This document shows positions 12,223 to 20,310 of a stretch of DNA of 43,132 nt, piece by piece. A model generated the notes under the pieces. That model did no database searches. It had not been told where the DNA came from and saw only the letters and a list, made by a program, of their open reading frames with translations. The first letter of the stretch is position 1. Every line of letters begins with the position of its first letter. The translations under genes were made by a program, and so were the position numbers. Source of the DNA: a virus; the IMG/VR virus record IMGVR_UViG_3300020466_000336, positions 1-43,132 of that record; one strand, given 5' to 3'.

Positions 12223-15125
12223 CGGAGTTCGTCAATACACTCAAGCCGTCAGGAGGTCACTACTCAGTCATACAGGACTGGATCGATGATCTTGCCACGA
12301 CCGTGGGCTCGCCGGATTGGTCAGCCCATCCCGTTGTCATACTCAATTTTGCGAACTATGGCGACAGTCATGGAACCGGCAAGACCAAGCCGACCGTGGG
12401 AAGCGTCTGGATAGGTCAAACGTCTGGAGCGGTCGCGGTGGTGCTCACTGAGTCGCAGGACTCCAGTTGCCTGGCGATTCGCACCAGTGGTGCGGCCTTC
12501 GTATCTGGTGAGCCGTGCGTTCAGTATGGCGTCAACGATACCCTCGATTTGGTTGGTTCGCCCGCTGCTTGCTCAGGCGCGGTGCTGGAGTGTTACGACG
12601 GCGACTATGGTGGGGTCAACGGCGCATACACCCAGTCGACACTAATCCCCGACGAGATTGGCAATGCCAACACCCAGATCGTGATACGGGCCGCGGCCGG
12701 ACAAGATCATGCCGGCGAACTCGATGCCGGTTTCAAAATTCGGTCAGTGAACGAGTGCTTTCACGTTGAAGGTAAGTACGTCACGTTGGACCGGCTGCAG
12801 CTGAAGGTAACGGGTGGCGGGCAATACGCGGTCGAGCTCTATGCGCCGCAGTCGGTTGTGCTTTCGCGGCTACTCGGTCAATGCCAGACCGACTGCGGGT
12901 TCATCGTCATGTACGGCTCGCTCAACCAGGCAGAGGACGATGTCATCATTGATCGTTGCGTCGGTTATGATTCACCGACCTGGCCAGTGTTTAACCTGGG
13001 GCGAGGCGTGACGATGCGCAACTGCGGTGCCTATGGTAGCGCGACCGGTATATCGTTCATCAATAACTGCCGCATTGAGAATTGTGTCGCTTTTGGCAAC
13101 GGCACAGATTTCGCTTTCTCAGCTGCGAACGCAGGGAGCGGCCACAACGCCAGTGGGGATATGACGGCACCCGGGTCGGCCAGCCAAACTGGCTTGGACA
13201 ATGCGGATTTCGTCGACTACCCGGGTGACAATTTCCGGCCCGCGTTGACGCAGCAGCTGGCCGGGAACGGCGCTGACCTGTCTGCGCACTTCACTGCGGA
13301 TATTGCGGGCCAGGACTATGTCAACTGGGATATTGGACCCTACGTCAATGCGTCTGGCACTTCGAGCCTGAGCTTCGATGGTCCGAATATCCCCGACCAA
13401 CAGGCCACAGGCCACGATCCCTACAGTTTTTCGGTTGCGGGCAGGTGGTCCAGCGATGATGAACCACTGACGTACAGTGAGTCACCCGCCGGCGCTGCAT
13501 GGCCGTCCTGGCTGAGTATCGATGCGAATTCAGGCATCCTCACCGGTATGGTCTCGGATAACGCGCAGATCGGCACAACAGCTGGCCTGATCGTTCGTGT
13601 GACAGATAATTTGGGGGCGGAGGCCGATTCCAACGCCTTCTCCATGGAAGCGGTGAAGCCCGCGCCGGCCAGTTTTAACCCATCGTTGCCGGCGGATGTG
13701 CAGGTCGGGCTTGGTGCGATGGTGAGTTTGGCCTATCAGATGAACGCACCCGCGCCGCCACTTGCAGCCGTATGGCAGGTTGATGTGGACGGTCTCGGCT
13801 CCTGGGAGACCGTCGATCCTGCTACCTCGGACAACCCGTATGAATTCACCAGCGTAGCAGGCGACGATGGTGACAAGTACCGCTTCCTCTACTGGGATGT
13901 GTACCAGCAGATCGTCACGACCCGAGAAGCGACCATTACGGTCATAGCCGCAGCACCGGTGATTAATGCAAGTTCGCCGGCAGATCAAGCGGTGCTGCAA
14001 GGCAACAATGCAGTGTTTGCGGTTATCGTGGATGACGGCACCCCACCATACAATTTCCAGTGGTATGAGGTCGGCGTAGGGGTGATGCCAGGCGAGACGG
14101 GCGACTCGTTAACGATCGCTGGTGTAGCGTACCCTGGCGACGATGAGCGGCAGTTCTACTGCGAAGTGACAGATCAGTTCCTGAATATGTCGCAGTCTCG
14201 AACTGCGACGCTCGTTGTGCCATCAACTCCGGTCGATGCCGATCCAAGCAAGCCCGCTGACGCGGCCACCATACCTGGCCAGGCGGTCGTCTTTGAGTCG
14301 GATATCACCAATGCAGACGGCGGCTTGATGTACCTCTGGGAGTACAACGACGGCGTGTCGGGTTGGCTGCCGATGGCAGGCGAGGACCAGGCTACTCTCA
14401 CCTATACGCCGTCCGCACCATCAGAGCATGGCTGGCAGTTCCGGTGCCTCTACGGTGATGGGTACGAGCAGACAGGGTATACCCGCGAGGCCACACTCGA
14501 TGTTGCGGTCTACGCGGAGCTTGAGCGTGGTGTGCTCACCATCAATGGCGATTACGACCTGTACCTGTACGTGTTGGGTAGCCCGCCGGCACCATCTAAC
14601 ATTGTGGCCGACAGTACTGCCCAGGTGCAGGAAGCCGAACAACCAGCGCTCGCCCAGGACTATCAAGTGGTTGTCCTCGGCGCTGAGCAGACCCAGGCTC
14701 AGGACGCGGTACTGCTCTCTCTGGAGCATGTTTATCCTGATGACAGTGCTCAGCAGCAGACGATGTCAGAGCCTGACGTGTGGATTGAGCTCATCACGCC
14801 GGAGCATTCCGAGCAGGAGCAGTCACTGGACCCTGGGGGCGTCATTCCATCGTATGTGCCTCTGGTCGTGGTCGACAGTGCCGAGCAATCGCAGTCGCTC
14901 GAGCAGGCGGTATTCACCCAGAACTATGTACTTTCCGTGGATGATACTGAGCAGGCGCAACTGCTCAGTACCGCCACGCTTACCGTGGCCCAGGCGGTCG
15001 CGATTCATAACACCGTCCAGCGCCAATTTGCGGATCAGGCTGGCTTTGCGTTCGTCGTGGGGCTCAAGTTGGAGGGAGAAATCATCACCTACGCCGCTCT
15101 GGGCGGTGAGATCGTTACCTACTAG
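12219..15125 (+). CDS. Beta-helix and Ig-repeat surface protein
   Basis: A 968-residue protein without a signal peptide, starting in an ATGA overlap with the heme gene. Residues about 140-320 read as a right-handed parallel beta-helix (short repeated turns such as FHVEGKYVTLDRLQLKV and RGVTMRNCGAYGSATG). About 380-475 is a putative He_PIG/cadherin-like domain (PSWLSIDANSGILTG). Three Ig-like modules follow to about 770. The last part (about 797-945) has seven xQxQ repeats with a 21-24-residue period. The composition fits a tail spike, adhesin or large surface protein. No catalytic residues for polysaccharide cleavage can be pointed to with confidence. Confidence 0.7.
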   Translation: MTEFVNTLKPSGGHYSVIQDWIDDLATTVGSPDWSAHPVVILNFANYGDSHGTGKTKPTVGSVWIGQTSGAVAVVLTESQDSSCLAIRTSGAAFVSGEPCVQYGVNDTLDLVGSPAACSGAVLECYDGDYGGVNGAYTQSTLIPDEIGNANTQIVIRAAAGQDHAGELDAGFKIRSVNECFHVEGKYVTLDRLQLKVTGGGQYAVELYAPQSVVLSRLLGQCQTDCGFIVMYGSLNQAEDDVIIDRCVGYDSPTWPVFNLGRGVTMRNCGAYGSATGISFINNCRIENCVAFGNGTDFAFSAANAGSGHNASGDMTAPGSASQTGLDNADFVDYPGDNFRPALTQQLAGNGADLSAHFTADIAGQDYVNWDIGPYVNASGTSSLSFDGPNIPDQQATGHDPYSFSVAGRWSSDDEPLTYSESPAGAAWPSWLSIDANSGILTGMVSDNAQIGTTAGLIVRVTDNLGAEADSNAFSMEAVKPAPASFNPSLPADVQVGLGAMVSLAYQMNAPAPPLAAVWQVDVDGLGSWETVDPATSDNPYEFTSVAGDDGDKYRFLYWDVYQQIVTTREATITVIAAAPVINASSPADQAVLQGNNAVFAVIVDDGTPPYNFQWYEVGVGVMPGETGDSLTIAGVAYPGDDERQFYCEVTDQFLNMSQSRTATLVVPSTPVDADPSKPADAATIPGQAVVFESDITNADGGLMYLWEYNDGVSGWLPMAGEDQATLTYTPSAPSEHGWQFRCLYGDGYEQTGYTREATLDVAVYAELERGVLTINGDYDLYLYVLGSPPAPSNIVADSTAQVQEAEQPALAQDYQVVVLGAEQTQAQDAVLLSLEHVYPDDSAQQQTMSEPDVWIELITPEHSEQEQSLDPGGVIPSYVPLVVVDSAEQSQSLEQAVFTQNYVLSVDDTEQAQLLSTATLTVAQAVAIHNTVQRQFADQAGFAFVVGLKLEGEIITYAALGGEIVTY

Positions 15126-15137
15126 GAGGAACGACCA

Positions 15138-15497
15138 ATGGGAAAGGCAGTACCTCAAGTTCACATGGATGCATACCTGTCCAGCCTGGAGGGCAGCAGA
15201 ATACACTTCTGCTCCGCCGAGCCCGCGGATTACGCGGACATTGCCAACTACGAGTTGGCGGCTCAAGACGTGGTGGGTGCGCACGCCAAAGCCAATGGCG
15301 ACATCGATGGCCGCAAAACCACCTGCCCCGCGCAGACGGCCGTGCCTATTACGACCTCGGGAGTCGCGAGTCACGTTGTCTTGTCCGACGGCGTGGGCGG
15401 GATCGCCAGGATTACGACCTGTTCGCCGCAGGCGCTCACTGCCGGTGGCACGCTCAACAGCAATTCGTTCGCGCACACGCTGCGCGCTGTGACCTGA
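15138..15497 (+). CDS. Small phage-type beta protein
   Basis: A 119-residue protein (PQVHMDAYLSSLEGSRIHFC... HAKANGDIDGRKTTCPAQTA) of a kind often found among phage virion genes, with a strong AGGAGG ribosome site. The C-terminal part (THVVLSDG-like strand, ITTCSPQALTAGGTL) looks like a compact beta sandwich. Its presence directly after the heme and beta-helix genes argues that this block is phage-adapted and is not a random host insertion. Exact function unknown. Confidence 0.6.
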   Translation: MGKAVPQVHMDAYLSSLEGSRIHFCSAEPADYADIANYELAAQDVVGAHAKANGDIDGRKTTCPAQTAVPITTSGVASHVVLSDGVGGIARITTCSPQALTAGGTLNSNSFAHTLRAVT

Positions 15498-15537
15498 GCA
15501 ACCGACAGACTACTCAACCACACAGAAGGAGTGATCC

Positions 15538-15804
15538 ATGACAGCAGTACGTCGCGTTGAAATTACCGAGCCTGGCGGAGTCAAACTGGGTGCCAGGCAT
15601 TATCAGGGCCCCACAACTGATCCCGACACGGGAGAGACCATTCCGGGCGATATCGCGACCATGCCCAAGCAGGACGCCGATCTTGTGATCGGCCAGGGAT
15701 GGGGTCGCGACCCGATCACCGGTGAACAGGGTGAGCGGGTAGAGGGTGCGGTGGCGCTGGAGGTTGATGACTCCGAAAGCGCAGCATCCGCCGCGGACGC
15801 CTGA
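15538..15804 (+). CDS. Hypothetical small acidic protein
   Basis: An 88-residue protein after AGAAGGAG. It has a beta-like start (RRVEITEPGGVKLGARHY), a PTTDPDTGETIPG loop and an acidic, Ala/Ser-rich tail. No family recognised. It lies between two other small beta-rich proteins and is probably part of the same functional set. Confidence 0.6.
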   Translation: MTAVRRVEITEPGGVKLGARHYQGPTTDPDTGETIPGDIATMPKQDADLVIGQGWGRDPITGEQGERVEGAVALEVDDSESAASAADA

Positions 15805-15806
15805 GC

Positions 15807-16118
15807 ATGCTGAAACTGTACGTCGGCGAAACGGGCACCGTAGTAGCCATGGTGCGGTTTCGCGGCGTGCTGTCGGGACTGTCCATAACGGGCGGTACCT
15901 GTACGCTCAAGCACATCAAGACGTTAGCCGGGGCGACTGTCGTTGGCACGGAAGGTGTTGATATGCCGGAAGTGGAGCCTGGCCACCATCGTGTTGTGTT
16001 GCCCAATGCCGTTGGAGAGAACATCGTGGAGGGTTCCTTCTACGAGATCACAGTTCACGGGGAAATTTCCGGCATTGGGCGCGATTTTCACGCGGTGGCG
16101 TTGGCAGAGAAGGGGTAG
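15807..16118 (+). CDS. Hypothetical Ig-like small protein
   Basis: A 103-residue, strongly beta protein (LYVGETGTVVAMVRFRGV, TCTLKHIKTLAGATVVG, HHRVVLPNAVGENIVEGSF, DFHAVALAEKG) resembling a single immunoglobulin-like or baseplate-type domain. No ribosome site is evident; it starts three bases after the previous stop, so re-initiation is likely. It is followed directly by the lysis genes. Confidence 0.6.
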   Translation: MLKLYVGETGTVVAMVRFRGVLSGLSITGGTCTLKHIKTLAGATVVGTEGVDMPEVEPGHHRVVLPNAVGENIVEGSFYEITVHGEISGIGRDFHAVALAEKG

Positions 16119-16120
16119 CT

Positions 16121-16627
16121 GTGAACCTGGCGGACAATCGTTGGGATCACGACTTCCGCCTGGCCTCGGTGCAGTATCTGCCTGATCTGGACTGGCGATG
16201 GCTCAAGGCGCAGTGCTATCAGGAATCGCGCTACAACAATCGAGCGGTGTCGCCGGCCGGAGCACAGGGCCTCATGCAGATTATGCCCGCAACCTGGCGC
16301 ATGCTGGTGGAGCGCGAGAAGATACCGCCGACCGCCGATCCTTTCTGCGGGCGCGACAGTATCCATGCCGGCGCGATCTATCTGGCGATGTGCCGCAAAA
16401 CATGGTGGTGGCAACGGCCAGAGATTGATCGCCTCGCGCTTGCATTGGCCAGCTACAACGCGGGCTCCGGGCATCTACTCACCGCGCAGCGCAATCAAGG
16501 CGACCCGAGCGACTACGCCGGCATCATTGCGGGTCTCCCTGCCGTCACCGGCGATCACTCCAAGGAGACGATCGCATACGTGCGTAGGATATTTACCTAT
16601 TTCCGCCAGCTGGTGGTGGGCAGTTAG
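16121..16627 (+). CDS. Lytic transglycosylase endolysin (SLT family)
   Basis: A 168-residue lysozyme-like protein cutting peptidoglycan glycan strands. Catalytic E35 is in CYQESRYN, followed by SPAGAQGLMQIMPATW and ALASYNAGSGH, the three SLT/GH23 signatures. There is no signal peptide, so release depends on the holin encoded next. GTG start after GAGAAGGGG. It could alternatively act in DNA entry, but its place next to holin and spanins supports lysis. Confidence 0.88.
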   Translation: MNLADNRWDHDFRLASVQYLPDLDWRWLKAQCYQESRYNNRAVSPAGAQGLMQIMPATWRMLVEREKIPPTADPFCGRDSIHAGAIYLAMCRKTWWWQRPEIDRLALALASYNAGSGHLLTAQRNQGDPSDYAGIIAGLPAVTGDHSKETIAYVRRIFTYFRQLVVGS

Positions 16628-16636
16628 GAGCGCAGC

Positions 16637-16894
16637 ATGACGAACCTACAGAAGTTCATGGAGGAGCGTTTCTGGACGCGCAAATTCCTGCTGGCGGCTT
16701 TCGTACAGGTGACAGTGACGCTGTTGATGTCGGTGAGCAAAATCGACGGCAGTGTGTACCAGGCGATCACAATCACAGTGATGGGTTCTTTCGCTCTCGC
16801 CAATCCAGCTGAGCACTGGGTACAGATGCGAAGGCTCGAGATCGAGGCCGAGAAGGAGGCGCGCAATGCTCAGCATGCTCCCAGCACCAGTTAA
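16637..16894 (+). CDS. Holin-like membrane protein
   Basis: An 85-residue protein with a basic N-terminus (TNLQKFMEERFWTRKF), two likely membrane segments (about residues 17-33 and 41-57), and a charged C-terminal helix (RRLEIEAEKEARN). Size and topology match class II holins. It lies between the endolysin and the spanin genes, and its 3' end carries the start of Rz in another frame. Confidence 0.75.
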   Translation: MTNLQKFMEERFWTRKFLLAAFVQVTVTLLMSVSKIDGSVYQAITITVMGSFALANPAEHWVQMRRLEIEAEKEARNAQHAPSTS

Positions 16895-17462
16895 GGCCTG
16901 GGCCAGCCAGTACGCGATCTGGCTAAAGGTAGCTGCGGCATTGTGCGTCGTGGTGGGCGGTGCTGCGGCAGGCTGGCAAGCCAGGTCCGTACTGGCGGAT
17001 AGGGAACTGGCCAACAAGGATTTAATACTCGCAACGCTGCGCGCCAGCGCAAGTAAGGCCTATGCCGAGAGCCTGTCGGGAGCCCGCGAATTGGAGAAGC
17101 AGCGCGAGATCAATGCGCAGTTGCTGGATCGCAATCGTGTGCAGCGCGAGCAGGCCCTGCGCTTGCACAGCGTAGCACTATCCCAAGAGGTACTGTCCTA
17201 TGCGCAAGCTGATACTGGTCGCGGTTGTGGCCTTGATCCTCGAGGCGTGCAGCTCCACGACCAAGCCGCTGCCGGTCCCTCCGGAGTGCCCGAGGCCTCC
17301 GGTGGCGCCAGCCGATCTGATGGCCCCGCCGCCAGGGCTCCGGCGGCTCGGATAGTCGCCGTGGTGACGGAGAACTATACAACCTATCACGCAGTCGCCG
17401 GGCAACTGGCCGACCTGCAGGCCTGGGTTCGCGACGTGTGTGAGGTGAGCGGGCGTGGGTAG
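16866..17462 (+). CDS. Rz-like inner-membrane spanin
   Basis: A 198-residue protein with one N-terminal membrane anchor (about residues 20-40, WLKVAAALCVVVGGAAAGW) and a periplasmic coiled coil (ANKDLILATLRASASKAY... ELEKQREINAQLLDRN). The start overlaps the holin gene by 29 bases behind GAAGGAGG. The C-terminal half, where Rz1 is nested, is Gly/Ala/Pro-rich and low in structure, as expected for a region constrained by two frames. With Rz1 it should fuse inner and outer membranes at lysis. Confidence 0.8.
   Translation: MLSMLPAPVKAWASQYAIWLKVAAALCVVVGGAAAGWQARSVLADRELANKDLILATLRASASKAYAESLSGARELEKQREINAQLLDRNRVQREQALRLHSVALSQEVLSYAQADTGRGCGLDPRGVQLHDQAAAGPSGVPEASGGASRSDGPAARAPAARIVAVVTENYTTYHAVAGQLADLQAWVRDVCEVSGRG
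17200..17355 (+). CDS. Rz1-like outer-membrane spanin nested in Rz
   Basis: A 51-residue lipoprotein in a different frame inside Rz. It starts MRKLILVAVVALILEACSS, with a signal peptide and a lipobox ending at C17 (LEAC, Glu at -2 is unusual). A proline-rich mature part follows (PLPVPPECPRPPVAPADL). AAGAGG lies nine bases upstream of the ATG. Nested Rz1 genes of this size and proline content are a hallmark of two-component spanins. Confidence 0.85.
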   Translation: MRKLILVAVVALILEACSSTTKPLPVPPECPRPPVAPADLMAPPPGLRRLG

Positions 17463-17754
17463 CGATCGCAAAGTGACGAAACTGTCGGAGTATACCGACG
17501 ATACGCTATACGCGGACGTGCCGGGCGTGCTCGATGAGGCGGCGCGCGACTTTGCACCGGGCGGCGCGTGGGAAGACAGGGACAATATCTTCGTTTTCAC
17601 GTTGCGTCGTGGGTCGGGGGCATTTGATGTCAGGCACAACAGTGCAGGTTTGACCTGCACGGATGTCATTTTGGCATGTCGTATTCTTGAGGCGCGGATG
17701 CTTCGCTACATGGGCGAATCGCTTGGGCCTGGAGATATCGAGATCGTGGACTAA
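17455..17754 (+). CDS. Hypothetical protein before terminase
   Basis: A 99-residue, acidic protein from a GTG overlapping the end of Rz by eight bases. Features are LSEYTDDTLYADVPG, DNIFVFTLRRGSG and a C-terminal helix with AGLTCTDVILACRILEARM. No family recognised. The Arg/Cys-bearing helix and position just before TerS leave a packaging accessory role open. Confidence 0.6.
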   Translation: MGSDRKVTKLSEYTDDTLYADVPGVLDEAARDFAPGGAWEDRDNIFVFTLRRGSGAFDVRHNSAGLTCTDVILACRILEARMLRYMGESLGPGDIEIVD

Positions 17755-17764
17755 CGGTTGCTTC

Positions 17765-18334
17765 ATGGACTACGAACAGCGAAAAGCCCGGGTCAAGGAA
17801 CTCAAGCAGCAGATGCTGGAAACCCCCACGGGGCGAAAGCACCTGGCTGTGGCAGACGCGATCATGGCTGGGAAGACCAATGGCGAGGCTTACATGAGCC
17901 AGTATCCACGCACCCAGAATCTCGATACCGCCTGCGCCAGTTGCCACAATTTACTAAAAAATACTAAATACTGCGCCGGTGAGTACCTTGAGCACATGCG
18001 CTGGCTCGCCAATGCCTCAGCATGCGAAAAACTCGCTATAGATCAAGAGTTTGTGCTCGGAAATCTAAAGTCGATCAGCCAGCGTTGTATGCAGCGTGAG
18101 GCCGTTTTGACCAAGAAAGGCGAGCACGTGGTCATCGAGGACGAAAACGGGGATCTGGCTCACGCCTGGACCTTCAATGCCGCCGGCGCGCTGCGGGCGA
18201 ATGAACTGCTCGGGAAAGAACTCGGGATGTTCAAGGATCGCGTCGAGCACGACGCCAGCGACCCGCTGCGCGACATTATGGAACGCATCGGGCGCTCCCG
18301 GGAGGGGGCCAGCCCGCTGCCCAGCGGTGAATAG
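17765..18334 (+). CDS. terS: Terminase small subunit
   Basis: A 189-residue protein from the ATG at 17765; the frame is open further upstream but overlaps the previous gene. The N-terminal helices (KHLAVADAIMAGKTNGEAYM, CASCHNLLKNTKY) follow the Terminase_2 pattern of a DNA-binding HTH in small terminases, and the middle and C-terminus are helical. The CASCH motif looks like a heme site but sits in a cytoplasmic DNA-binding helix and is probably coincidental. It recognises pac/cos DNA and feeds the large subunit encoded immediately downstream. Confidence 0.75.
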   Translation: MDYEQRKARVKELKQQMLETPTGRKHLAVADAIMAGKTNGEAYMSQYPRTQNLDTACASCHNLLKNTKYCAGEYLEHMRWLANASACEKLAIDQEFVLGNLKSISQRCMQREAVLTKKGEHVVIEDENGDLAHAWTFNAAGALRANELLGKELGMFKDRVEHDASDPLRDIMERIGRSREGASPLPSGE

Positions 18335-18337
18335 TGC

Positions 18338-19921
18338 GTGTCAGCCCTGCCCAGTGGACTCAACCATGACCCGGAATCGCCCCAGGTCACTGATGCGCTG
18401 TTGCAGGAGGTCGAGGCCCATCTGCACGACTGGCACTGGCGGATCAATAATTTATACCGGATCACCGACAAGCGCGGGGTCGAAGTCCAGTTCCAGCTGA
18501 ACGCCGCGCAGCAGCGATTCTTCGAGGATATGTGGTACCGCAACCTGATCCTCAAGGCCCGGCAGCTGGGCTTCACCACGTTCATGCTGATCTTCATGCT
18601 GGACGCGGCCCTGTTCACCCCGAATACCCGGTGCGGCCTGATCGCGCACACCCAGCTCGATGCGAAACGCCTGTTTCGGGACAAGCTGCGGTACGCCTAC
18701 GACCGGCTGCCGGAATGGCTCAGGCAAAGGTGCCCGGCGCGGAACGATAGCGCCGGCGAACTGGTTTTCGACAACGGGTCCAGCGTCACTGTCGGTACCA
18801 GCTACCGCGGCGGTACCTTGCGCTACCTGCACGTCTCCGAATTCGGGAAGATTTGCCGGCAGTACCCGCACAAGGCCACGGAAATCGTCACCGGTGCGTT
18901 CGAGTCCGTCGGCCTGGATTGCGTCATCACGATCGAGAGCACGGCCGAAGGCCGGCAGGGCCACTTCTACGAGTACGCCCAGCAGGCCGAGCGCGATCAC
19001 CTGGCCGGTGTTCAGCTGACGCGCCTGGATCAGAAATTCTTCTTCTATCCGTGGTACGACGATCCGGCCTATACCGTCTCGGAGGATGAGGGGCGCGATG
19101 TCGTGATCCCCAGGCGGCTGATCGACTATTTCGTCGACCTCCGCAAGAAGCACGGGATCAAGCTCAGCAAGGGCCAGATGCTGTGGTACACGCTCAAGGA
19201 AAAGTCCTTGGGCGGACACATCAAGCAGGAATACCCGACCACCCCGGCTGAGGCATTCTGGCAGTCACTCGAAGGCTCCTACTACAAGGAGCAGTTCGAT
19301 GCCATCTTCGAGCAGAAGCGCATTTGCCGGGTGCCGCACCAGCCAGGCGTGCTGGTGCATACCATCTGGGACCTGGGCGTCAATGACGCCAATGCAATCT
19401 GGTTTGTCCAGCGATCGGGCCGTGAGTGGCACCTGATCGACTACTACGAGAATAACGATGTTGGCGTGGATCACTACGCCAAGGTGCTGCATAAGAAGCA
19501 CACCGAGCTTGGTTACGAGTACGGTCTGCACGTCGGCCCGCATGATCTGGAGGTCCGGGAATGGGGCAACGACGGCAAGACCCGGCGCCAGGCTGCGAGA
19601 GACGCCGGCATCCACTTCTTGCCGGAGCCGGCAAAGATGGGGCTGGTCGATGGCATCGAGGCCGCCAGGACCATCCTGCCGCGATGCTACTTCGATGAGG
19701 AACGCACCGCGGACGGTACGGCGCACCTGCAGGCGTATCGCAAGGAATGGGATGACAAGCGCGGTATGTGGAAAGACAAGCCGTTTCACGGCCCGGAGAG
19801 TAACGGTGCCGACTCGTTCCGCTACTTTGCCGTCAACGCCTCGATCATAGATCAGTTTATGCACAACACCAGTAAACCGGCGATGCAAAAGCCGGCAGGC
19901 CCGGGAGGCTACTACGCATGA
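18338..19921 (+). CDS. terL: Terminase large subunit
   Basis: A 527-residue packaging motor with GTG start. The ATPase has a Walker A-type ARQLGFTT at 74-81 and a Walker B with catalytic Glu in LHVSEFG (E168). The TIESTAEG motif follows. The nuclease has D345 in IWDLGVND, D403 in GPHDLEV and D492 in GADSFRY, the three-acid RNase H-like set. It acts at the portal to translocate and cut concatemers. Length is normal and nothing is missing. The four-base ATGA overlap couples it to the next small gene. Confidence 0.93.
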   Translation: MSALPSGLNHDPESPQVTDALLQEVEAHLHDWHWRINNLYRITDKRGVEVQFQLNAAQQRFFEDMWYRNLILKARQLGFTTFMLIFMLDAALFTPNTRCGLIAHTQLDAKRLFRDKLRYAYDRLPEWLRQRCPARNDSAGELVFDNGSSVTVGTSYRGGTLRYLHVSEFGKICRQYPHKATEIVTGAFESVGLDCVITIESTAEGRQGHFYEYAQQAERDHLAGVQLTRLDQKFFFYPWYDDPAYTVSEDEGRDVVIPRRLIDYFVDLRKKHGIKLSKGQMLWYTLKEKSLGGHIKQEYPTTPAEAFWQSLEGSYYKEQFDAIFEQKRICRVPHQPGVLVHTIWDLGVNDANAIWFVQRSGREWHLIDYYENNDVGVDHYAKVLHKKHTELGYEYGLHVGPHDLEVREWGNDGKTRRQAARDAGIHFLPEPAKMGLVDGIEAARTILPRCYFDEERTADGTAHLQAYRKEWDDKRGMWKDKPFHGPESNGADSFRYFAVNASIIDQFMHNTSKPAMQKPAGPGGYYA

Positions 19922-20307
19922 AGCAGAAACGACACTTCGATGCTACAGCTATTTTCAAGGTGCTGGTCGAGGCGGTGGCGGTATTCCGTGGGCCCCAGGA
20001 GTACAAGCATCCGCAGGCCAACTTCATGGGCTGTTACGTGGGGCCGTGCACCAACGCGGAGGGAACCAAGCGCAAGCGGATGAGCCGCAATTTCGCGTTC
20101 GTCTCCAGGCATGGCCATGAAGTCATCATGGAGATTGACTTCGCCCTGGCCGCGCGCAACCCCGAGCTCTATTTCACCAACCTGATGGAGCATCTGGATC
20201 GGGCCATGCGACAGGTCAACGCGGGCGGCACGATCTTCCTGCCGGCCAAATCTGCCGTGATGAGTAAAGCGGTGCGGCAGGCCTCCAATGACGCGATGAG
20301 GGCATAG
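19918..20307 (+). CDS. Hypothetical protein between TerL and portal
   Basis: A 129-residue protein starting inside the TerL stop (ATGA). Basic and helical, with KRHFDATAIFKVLVEAVAVF and NFAFVSRHGHEVIMEIDF. No known family. Small genes at this place in podovirus clusters are often head-assembly accessories, but that is context only. Confidence 0.65.
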   Translation: MKQKRHFDATAIFKVLVEAVAVFRGPQEYKHPQANFMGCYVGPCTNAEGTKRKRMSRNFAFVSRHGHEVIMEIDFALAARNPELYFTNLMEHLDRAMRQVNAGGTIFLPAKSAVMSKAVRQASNDAMRA

Positions 20308-20310
20308 ATC

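Noticed and set aside
14428-15492. 354-residue plus-strand frame overlapping the beta-helix protein end
   Set aside because: Arg/Ser/Trp-rich shadow frame; the overlapping frame has clear Ig-like and xQxQ repeats and the next gene has its own AGGAGG.
17935-17952. CASCH in the small terminase considered as a heme site
   Set aside because: The protein has no signal peptide and the motif lies in a predicted DNA-binding helix region, so heme attachment is implausible.
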